A stretch of 64,000 nt of DNA from Natrialba sp. SSL1 (lineage in GTDB: Archaea > Halobacteriota > Halobacteria > Halobacteriales > Natrialbaceae). The notes below the pieces were generated by a model that did not search any database, was not told the origin of the DNA, and saw nothing but the letters and a program-made list of their open reading frames with translations. This document shows, piece by piece, positions 58,138 to 64,000 of the stretch; position 1 is the first letter of the stretch; the number at the start of each line of letters is the position of its first letter. A program made the translations under genes and the position numbers. The stretch lies in contig NZ_MASN01000011.1 in the NCBI RefSeq assembly GCF_001861355.1, positions 1 through 64,000 of the forward strand. The letters run 5' to 3'.

Positions 58138-59388
58138 ATGAGTGAACGCGCCGAGGACGGACCGACGCCGCCCTCGGAACGGATCGTCGCCCTCGATGCG
58201 CTGCGCGGAGTTGCCTTACTCGGGATTTTGCTCGTCAACATCTGGCTGTTTTCGATGCCGGAGGCAGCTCTGTCGAACCCAACGGTGCATGGCGATTTCA
58301 CGGGTGGGAACTACTGGGCCTGGTTCGGCACGCACGTTTTCGCCCAACAGAAGTTCATCACGCTGTTCACGCTGTTGTTTGGCGCCGGAATCATCCTGTT
58401 CACGCAGAGTGTGCGGTCAAAATCGACGGAGCACGCTGCGACCGTGCTGTCGGCGCGTCGCTTCGGCTGGCTCGTGCTGTTCGGACTCGCCCACGCCTAC
58501 TTGCTGTGGTACGGCGATATTCTCGTCGCGTACGGGGCCTGCGCGTTCGGCGTCCTCGTCCTCCGTGATCTGCCCGCACGAACGCTCTCGGCCATCGGTA
58601 TCGGACTCATCGCCGTACCGTCGCTTCTCGAGATACTGGCGGCGCTAACGGCAGACCCCAGTGTGGTCGCGGACACGTGGCGGCCAGCCGAGTCGGTCCT
58701 CCGTGCTGAGATCGAGACGTACAGAAGCGGCTGGATCGAACAGTTCGATCACCGTGCGTCGACGTCGTTCCGACGCCAGACGACTGACTTTGTCGGCTAC
58801 ACCGCCTGGCGCGTCGGCGGCGTGATGCTCCTCGGGATGGCGCTGTTCAAGTGGGGCGTGATGACGAACGAGCGCTCCGCACGATTCTACGCCCGGCTGG
58901 CGGCCGTCGGCGCTGTCAGCGGCCTCGCCGTGGTCTTGGCCGGCGTCGCGTACATCCACGCTCACGACTGGGGCGTCGAGGGTGCGCTCCTCTGGCGACA
59001 GTTCAACTACTGGGGCAGCCTCCCGCTCGCCGCTGCCTACCTCGCGCTCGTGATGTGGTACTGTCAGTGGCGACCCGACGGCCTCGCGACCCGATCGTTC
59101 GCCGCCGTCGGTCGCACCGCGTTCAGTAACTACATCCTGCAGACGGTGCTCGCCACGTCCATCTTCTACGGGCACGGTCTCGGTCTGTTCGGCACGGTTA
59201 CGCGGGTCGAACTGCTCGCCATTGTCGTCGCCATCTGGGCGGTACAGGTACCGCTGTCGGTGCTGTGGCTGCGGTACTTCCGGTATGGGCCGATAGAGTG
59301 GCTCTGGCGGGCGCTGACGTACAAGTCGAAACCGCCGCTTCGGGAGTCCCGTGCTGGGTCGGACACAGCGGAGCGAAGCGATGGGTAG
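58138..59388 (+). CDS. DUF418 (YeiB-like) membrane protein
   Basis: A 416-residue protein with about ten membrane helices. The opening RIVALDALRGVALLGILLVN, then KFITLFTLLFGAGIILF and the C-terminal half (GRTAFSNYILQTVLATSIFY, WLRYFRYGPIEWLWRALTY) match the YeiB/DUF418 family, related to acyltransferase-3 membrane proteins. A role in modifying a surface or transported molecule is likely, but the substrate is unknown. No operon partner is evident. Confidence 0.85.
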   Translation: MSERAEDGPTPPSERIVALDALRGVALLGILLVNIWLFSMPEAALSNPTVHGDFTGGNYWAWFGTHVFAQQKFITLFTLLFGAGIILFTQSVRSKSTEHAATVLSARRFGWLVLFGLAHAYLLWYGDILVAYGACAFGVLVLRDLPARTLSAIGIGLIAVPSLLEILAALTADPSVVADTWRPAESVLRAEIETYRSGWIEQFDHRASTSFRRQTTDFVGYTAWRVGGVMLLGMALFKWGVMTNERSARFYARLAAVGAVSGLAVVLAGVAYIHAHDWGVEGALLWRQFNYWGSLPLAAAYLALVMWYCQWRPDGLATRSFAAVGRTAFSNYILQTVLATSIFYGHGLGLFGTVTRVELLAIVVAIWAVQVPLSVLWLRYFRYGPIEWLWRALTYKSKPPLRESRAGSDTAERSDG

Positions 59389-59414
59389 TGCAGAAACCGG
59401 TCGGACCTGGCCGA

Positions 59415-60278
59415 TCAGAGGTCAGTCGTCCGGAATCGAAGATAGCTCGCGACGATCGGCAGCACGATCCACCCGAGCAGGATGAGGAGTGCGACGGCCG
59501 GCTGTTCGTAGACCGCCGGATTCTCTGCAGTTGTGTGGATGCCGATATCGGCCAGTTCCGGTATCGCCGCAAGCAGGTTACTGAACGCAGCCATCGGGTT
59601 CAACGCGCTGAGCACATCACCCCAGGCGGGCGTCGTCTCCGGCATCTGGAAGCCCGAGAGGACGTAGATCGGGACGATCGACCAGAGCTGGGACATGAAG
59701 ACGAAGTACACGAAGATCGCGGTAAACGACGCTCGCGTCGTCGTTTGGGACACGGTCGAGATCGACACTGCGATGGCAGTAAACGTCACCGTGAGGACGA
59801 CAACCGCGAAGACACCCGCGGCCACCCGGGTAGGATCGATCGAGACTCCGAACAGGGCAGCGATCGGAATTGCGACCGCGAACGTGGTGAGCGCCGCCGT
59901 CGTAATGACGGCCGTTCGGCCGATGAGCGTCCCCAGGACGACCACCCATCGCGAGAACGGCAGGCTGAGCAACACCGTCAACGCCCCCGTCGACCGCTTC
60001 TCGACGAGCGTCGGCGCGACCACGCCGAGCGCGACCAGCGGCACGAGGAACAGAAGGGGACCGAGTAGTTGCGGCATCAGTTCGACGACGAACTCTCCTT
60101 CTCGGTTCGCCCAGCGCTGAGCCGTCTGCCCGCCAGCGTAGGCGAGTCCACCACCGACGAGCGCGAAGATGGCGATCAAGACGTGCGCTTGACGCTCGCG
60201 AACCGAATCCTGGATATCCTCACGAGCGAAGAGCAACAGTCGCTCGGCAAACCCCGGCAGACTCCCTGGCTGACTCAT
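59415..60278 (-). CDS. ABC-2 type transporter permease
   Basis: A 287-residue membrane protein with six helices (for example VLIAIFALVGGGLAYAGGQT and LVPLVALGVVAPTLVEKRST), typical of NosY-like ABC-2 permeases. The VEKRSTGALTVLLSLPFSRW loop is characteristic. Start chosen at MSQPGSLPGFAERL (60278), overlapping the ATPase stop (ATGA). It forms an exporter with the ATPase; the substrate is unknown. Confidence 0.83.
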   Translation of the reverse strand: MSQPGSLPGFAERLLLFAREDIQDSVRERQAHVLIAIFALVGGGLAYAGGQTAQRWANREGEFVVELMPQLLGPLLFLVPLVALGVVAPTLVEKRSTGALTVLLSLPFSRWVVVLGTLIGRTAVITTAALTTFAVAIPIAALFGVSIDPTRVAAGVFAVVVLTVTFTAIAVSISTVSQTTTRASFTAIFVYFVFMSQLWSIVPIYVLSGFQMPETTPAWGDVLSALNPMAAFSNLLAAIPELADIGIHTTAENPAVYEQPAVALLILLGWIVLPIVASYLRFRTTDL

Positions 60279-61207
60279 GCGCCACCTCCGGTCACCGTCG
60301 CGAAGAGATCCTCCAGCGACGGATCCGTCGTCGAGACGTTCGTCACCGTCGCCGACGAATCGTGACACGCTGCGATGACCGGTGCTTTCGCACGATTCTC
60401 GCAAGCCACCTGAATCTTCGTCCCGTTCGTCTCCACCGAGGCGACGCCATCAATTGCAGCAATGCGGTCGGGTGTTCCGTTCGGCACCTGCGAGCACTCG
60501 AGTGTCACCCGCGCAGTCCCGCCGATGGTTTCGCGCAGGCGGTCGATGCTGTCGACGGTGACGAGTTCGCCGCCGTCGAGGATGCCGACGCGGTCGCAGA
60601 CGGCCTCGACCTGCTCCAGGATGTGACTCGAGAAGAAGACGGTCGCGCCGCGGTCGTTCTCCTCGCGGACGATGCGGCGCATGGTGCGTGCGCCGTTGGG
60701 GTCGAGGCCGGTCGAGGGTTCGTCGAGGACGAGCAGGTCGGGTTCGCCGACGAGGGCCATCGCGAGCATGAGTCGCTGGGCCATCCCCTTCGAGTACTGC
60801 TCGACGGGGTAGCTGTCGGGGCCGAGCATGTCGACGCGCTCCAAGAGATCTTCGGGGTTGTCGGTGGTGCCTTTGGCTTCGATGGCGAGTTCGACGTGTT
60901 CGCGGCCGGTGCGCTCGCCGACGGCGTCGTAGCCGTCGGGGAGGACGCCGGTCCGTTCCCGGATGTTGACGCTGTTGGTCTGGACGTCGTGACCGAGCAC
61001 GCGGACGGCACCGCTGGTCGGCTGGACGTAGTCGAGCATGATGTCGATCGCGGTCGACTTGCCGGCCCCATTGGGGCCGAGAAAGCCGAATATCTCACCG
61101 TCTTCGACGGCCAGATCGACGTCGTGGAGGGCGGTCACGGAATTGCTACGAAGAAGTCCGCGTCGCTCGTAGCGTTTCGTGACGCCGCGCAGTTCGATGG
61201 CGGCCAT
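60275..61207 (-). CDS. ABC-2 type transporter ATPase
   Basis: A 310-residue ATPase. Walker A GPNGAGKSTAID, signature YSKGMAQR, Walker B LLVLDEPSTGLDP and switch FFSSHILEQ are intact. A C-terminal ~80-residue domain (RVTLECSQVP, IAAIDGVASVETNG) is typical of drug/Nos-type exporters. It pairs with the permease overlapping its stop. Substrate unknown. Confidence 0.86.
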   Translation of the reverse strand: MAAIELRGVTKRYERRGLLRSNSVTALHDVDLAVEDGEIFGFLGPNGAGKSTAIDIMLDYVQPTSGAVRVLGHDVQTNSVNIRERTGVLPDGYDAVGERTGREHVELAIEAKGTTDNPEDLLERVDMLGPDSYPVEQYSKGMAQRLMLAMALVGEPDLLVLDEPSTGLDPNGARTMRRIVREENDRGATVFFSSHILEQVEAVCDRVGILDGGELVTVDSIDRLRETIGGTARVTLECSQVPNGTPDRIAAIDGVASVETNGTKIQVACENRAKAPVIAACHDSSATVTNVSTTDPSLEDLFATVTGGGA

Positions 61208-61383
61208 ACAGCAGAGGCCACAGCCATCGCTAATAGACTTTGTGTTTAGCTGTCAATTCCAGCAGCCCGTTTCTGTCTGGCTGAAAGGCGTGAGAGCGCT
61301 AGCGTCGGCGACGATAGAATTGGTGATTAAAACACGATACGAGTTCGAAAGAGATCCAGTACGAGTTCGGAAGTCGCTCGAGA

Positions 61384-62592
61384 TCAGAGACCGGAGACCG
61401 TCTCGAGTGCATCGATTCGGCCGGCACCCGTCTCAGGATCGCCGCGGCCGTTGCCCGTCGCACCGCGTTCGATCGCGTTTTCGACCTGATTTGCGTTAGC
61501 GTTCGGGTCGAGTTCGCGGACGAGGCCGACGAGTCCGGCGACCTGTGGGGCGGACATGGAGGTCCCAGACGCGCTCGCGTACTCGGCACCGGGAAGCGCC
61601 TCGTTGTTCGGGTCGAACGTAGAGAGGATCCCCTCTCCAGGCGCACCAACCGAGATTTCGTTCGCGCCGTAGTTCGAAAAGTCTGCGAGTTCGTCGGCTT
61701 CCGTGGTCGCGCTGATGGACGACGCACGGGGGATACTTCCCCAGAGACTGATCCAGCCGCCCTGCTGGAGGTTCTGACTGTCATTGCCCGCGCTCACGAC
61801 GACGGACGTGCCCCGCTGGGCGACGCTTCGAACGACACGCTGGCGAGCGATACGATACCCCTCCTGGTTCTCCTCGGATGGCTGTGGCGGGCTGCCGATG
61901 CTCATGTTCACGACATCGAGGCCCTGTGCTGCGGCGTGGTCAAGCGCGAGGAGGGTGTCACCCACACTGGCGAGGAGAGGCCCTTCCGATGGAAACACGC
62001 GAAGTGAGACAATCTCTGCGTCCGGTGCGACACCGGTCACGCCTTCAGCCCCGGTCGCAGCCGCAATGCCGGCCACGTGAGTGCCGTGGTACTGCACGTC
62101 GCCCGTGTGCGCCGACTCCTCCCAATCGGTGAACGTTCGACTAGCGTCGGTGTCGACGTTCCCCAGATCGGGGTGGCCGTCGTAGACACCGGTGTCGATG
62201 ATACCGATCCGCGTCCCGTCTCCTGTCGCGTGCTCGTGTGCGTCGGACGCGTTGATCAGATCTTTGTCCCACTGCTCGTCCTCGAGTTCACCCGCTGGGG
62301 CCTCGGTTGGCTCGTCGGCAACGTCGAGTTCGTACGTGAAGTCCTCGAAGGCGCCGTTGACACCGTTGACGCTCGTCGGATCTGCATCTTCGGAACCAAG
62401 GACGAGGTAGACGTTCGCGTTCGTGATTTCGTGGACGACCGTGAACCCCTCACGCTCGAGTTGCTGTGGATTCCCACCAGCGACGACGTACTGCACCTGT
62501 TCTTCGTCCGCTGCTACCGTTCCGACCGTGAGCAGTCCGAGCCCTGCTGCCGTTCCAGCCAGTACCGTTCGACGTGTGGTGTTGTCTGCCAT
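61384..62592 (-). CDS. Tat-exported subtilisin-like protease (halolysin type)
   Basis: A 402-residue S8 protease. The signal has NTTRRTVLAGTAAGLGLLTV, a twin-arginine type. A propeptide follows to about residue 115. Catalytic residues are clear: aspartate in IGIIDTGVYDGHPDL, histidine in YHGTHVAGIAA, and serine in SGTSMSAPQVAGLVG. It lacks the long C-terminal domain of some halolysins. Secreted and folded before export, then processed. Start chosen at MADNTTRR (62592). Divergent from nothing obvious; its target is general extracellular protein. Confidence 0.87.
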   Translation of the reverse strand: MADNTTRRTVLAGTAAGLGLLTVGTVAADEEQVQYVVAGGNPQQLEREGFTVVHEITNANVYLVLGSEDADPTSVNGVNGAFEDFTYELDVADEPTEAPAGELEDEQWDKDLINASDAHEHATGDGTRIGIIDTGVYDGHPDLGNVDTDASRTFTDWEESAHTGDVQYHGTHVAGIAAATGAEGVTGVAPDAEIVSLRVFPSEGPLLASVGDTLLALDHAAAQGLDVVNMSIGSPPQPSEENQEGYRIARQRVVRSVAQRGTSVVVSAGNDSQNLQQGGWISLWGSIPRASSISATTEADELADFSNYGANEISVGAPGEGILSTFDPNNEALPGAEYASASGTSMSAPQVAGLVGLVRELDPNANANQVENAIERGATGNGRGDPETGAGRIDALETVSGL

Positions 62593-62759
62593 AACACACC
62601 ACACTTGCCATCAGCTATGGTTATAGCTATCCAGAGAGTTCAGGTAATGAGAAAGTGAGGGACAGTTATACTTGTTCCCGATAGGTGACGGGGCGCCACG
62701 ACTCTGCACGACTCACCATCAGCACGCGAAAAAAGTCCGAAAAAGCGACGTCACAGCCC

Positions 62760-63917
62760 TCAGAGTTCGTTCAGCTTCCGAAGCAACTGCCCACGGTACT
62801 CCTCGTCGCTCGTCACGCCCTTGACCTCGAGGACGTTGCGCTCGAGTTTGTCGAGTGCGACGCGGAAGGCGTTCTCCGCGCCGTAGCCCTCGCCCGTGCC
62901 GGCGACCTGGCCCTTGTTCGTTCGGAGCCGGATCTGGCAGTGGACGAGCGGCGTCCCTCGGAGCTTCTCCTTGTGCTCCTTGAAGCGGACGTGAGCGTGG
63001 ACCACCTGCATATCTGCGTACTTGTCCGAGACGTCCTGGATGCTCTCGACGATCCCTTCTCGAGTAATCGTGTCGAGCAGGGAGATGTTGGTGATCTGAA
63101 CGTCCATCCGCTCTTCCTCGGTGAACGTGAGCGCGCGCAGGACGTCCGTCTTGGTGATGACGCCGATGACGACCCGGTCGTCGTCGTCCGGCGTGACCAT
63201 TAGTCCCGCAAAGTCCTGTCCGAGCATCGTCTCGACGGCCTCCTTTGCGGTGGCATCGAGCGTGGTCGTCTCGACCGGACTGTTCATGATGTCGTAAATC
63301 GGCACGTCGAGCAGGCGCTGCGAATCGCCAACCCGGTCGCCCGTCGTCATCGTGTGGTTCTTCCGGATGACGAAGTCCGCGATGTCGTGGGTCGTCACCA
63401 CACCGGTGAGGTAGCCGCTGTCGTTCAACACCGGAATCCGGGAGATGCCGTTCTCACGGAGGTGGTTGATCGCCTTGCCGATGCCGTCGTCCTCCTCTAA
63501 GGTCACCGGGTCGGAGGTGTAGATGTCCTCGACGGTCAGCGTGTCGAGGTTCTCGAGTACTGCCTCGAGAATCGCGTCGTCGGTAATGACGCCCCAGAGC
63601 TCGTCGTTCTCGAACACCGGTGCGACCTTGGAGTTGCTCTCGATGAGTACACGTGCGGTTTCGCGGACGTCCTCCTGGCGGTCGACTTTTGGTGCCGGCG
63701 AGTTCCGGCTTGGCTTCGTCAGTGCCGCGACCTTGGCGTCGTCCTCGACGTGAGATTGGAGGACCTCCCGCTCGCTGATGACGCCCTCGTAGTCCCCGTC
63801 GTTCGTGACGATAATTCCCTTGGGGTTGCCGTCTTCGAACGTCGAACGGACTTTCCCCATTCGCGTTCCGACATCAACCTCGATGTAGTCCTGGGTGGCG
63901 ATATCAGCGATATTCAT
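62760..63917 (-). CDS. Four-CBS protein with ribosome-hibernation-like C-terminal domain
   Basis: A 385-residue protein. Four CBS domains are recognisable by their strands: GIIVTNDGDYEGVISEREVL, DELWGVITDDAIL, SRIPVLNDSGYLTGVVTTHD, and RVVIGVITKTDVL. From about 285 the fold changes: a helix-strand segment MQVVHAHVRFKEHKEKLRGT, then VHCQIRLRTNKGQVAGTGEG and AENAFRVALDKLERNVLEVK resembles the S30AE/HPF fold of ribosome hibernation factors. A combination of nucleotide sensing and ribosome binding would fit a translation-control protein. Start chosen at MNIADIATQD. The gene lies near the left side of the radB region, as in other haloarchaea. Confidence 0.78.
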   Translation of the reverse strand: MNIADIATQDYIEVDVGTRMGKVRSTFEDGNPKGIIVTNDGDYEGVISEREVLQSHVEDDAKVAALTKPSRNSPAPKVDRQEDVRETARVLIESNSKVAPVFENDELWGVITDDAILEAVLENLDTLTVEDIYTSDPVTLEEDDGIGKAINHLRENGISRIPVLNDSGYLTGVVTTHDIADFVIRKNHTMTTGDRVGDSQRLLDVPIYDIMNSPVETTTLDATAKEAVETMLGQDFAGLMVTPDDDDRVVIGVITKTDVLRALTFTEEERMDVQITNISLLDTITREGIVESIQDVSDKYADMQVVHAHVRFKEHKEKLRGTPLVHCQIRLRTNKGQVAGTGEGYGAENAFRVALDKLERNVLEVKGVTSDEEYRGQLLRKLNEL

Positions 63918-64000
63918 CCTTGCGAATGGGTGTACTGCGTCAAGGGTTTTGAACATACCGCACGTTTTGGCCGGGTGGGGACACGAGCAACCGTTTTGTC

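Noticed and set aside
1-64000. tRNA or rRNA genes and an integrase marking the mobile region
   Set aside because: I looked for clover-leaf-like segments and tyrosine-recombinase motifs and saw none, so the ends of any integrated element remain undefined.

Overview
The window comes from a halophilic archaeon (class Halobacteria), probably a Natrialbales-type genome. The proteins are very acidic, one exported protein carries a twin-arginine lipoprotein signal and another a Tat-like signal, TATA-like boxes sit just upstream of several start codons, and there are marker genes such as radB, an AglB-type oligosaccharyltransferase, a halolysin and a CBS protein near radB. The genus is a guess; no rRNA or tRNA gene was found.

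Positions 1-16900 are an AT-rich glycan-biosynthesis island broken up by transposons. It holds a nucleotide-sugar dehydrogenase, two GT4 glycosyltransferases, an O-antigen-polymerase-like membrane protein, a DGQHR-motif protein and an ABC exporter. Between them lie at least nine insertion-sequence relics of the IS4, IS630, IS6 and IS5 types. Most are frameshifted, stopped or internally deleted; one cuts off a sulfatase gene, and one IS6 copy still has a perfect 8-bp target duplication.

Positions 17388-30762 are a mobile or defence-type region of mostly unrecognised genes. A winged-helix regulator faces a promoter whose TATA box lies between two identical palindromes. That promoter drives seven genes overlapping almost entirely by ATGA, including two 23-codon ORFs of identical length, a pair of diverged paralogues and an Mrr-like nuclease. 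A coiled-coil protein gene follows. Next come two modules of the same layout: a leftward operon whose products share a C-terminal domain, facing a rightward gene for a protein with an N-terminal winged-helix-like region and a C-terminal two-helix membrane hairpin. The larger module also encodes a candidate PD-(D/E)XK protein and a paralogue without the catalytic residues. This is the best candidate for an undescribed system.

Positions 30763-35536 hold a 715-bp element with 36-bp terminal inverted repeats, an intact MntA/HepT toxin-antitoxin pair, and a run of antitoxin genes whose toxins are missing or broken. Positions 35537-37701 encode a DUF4157 (eCIS-associated) protein and its partner, with no injection-system structural genes in view.

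Positions 37922-63917 look like chromosomal backbone: a polyprenyl glycosylphosphotransferase, an unusual AglB-like enzyme and an AglF-like nucleotidyltransferase (surface glycosylation); a two-HTH regulator; a second MNT/HEPN pair; a deacetylase downstream of a complete Pot-type (polyamine-like) ABC transporter; an M20 amidohydrolase; a PAP2 phosphatase; an RNase H-fold protein divergent from radB; a DUF418 protein; an ABC-2 exporter; a Tat-type subtilase; and a CBS protein with a ribosome-hibernation-like tail.
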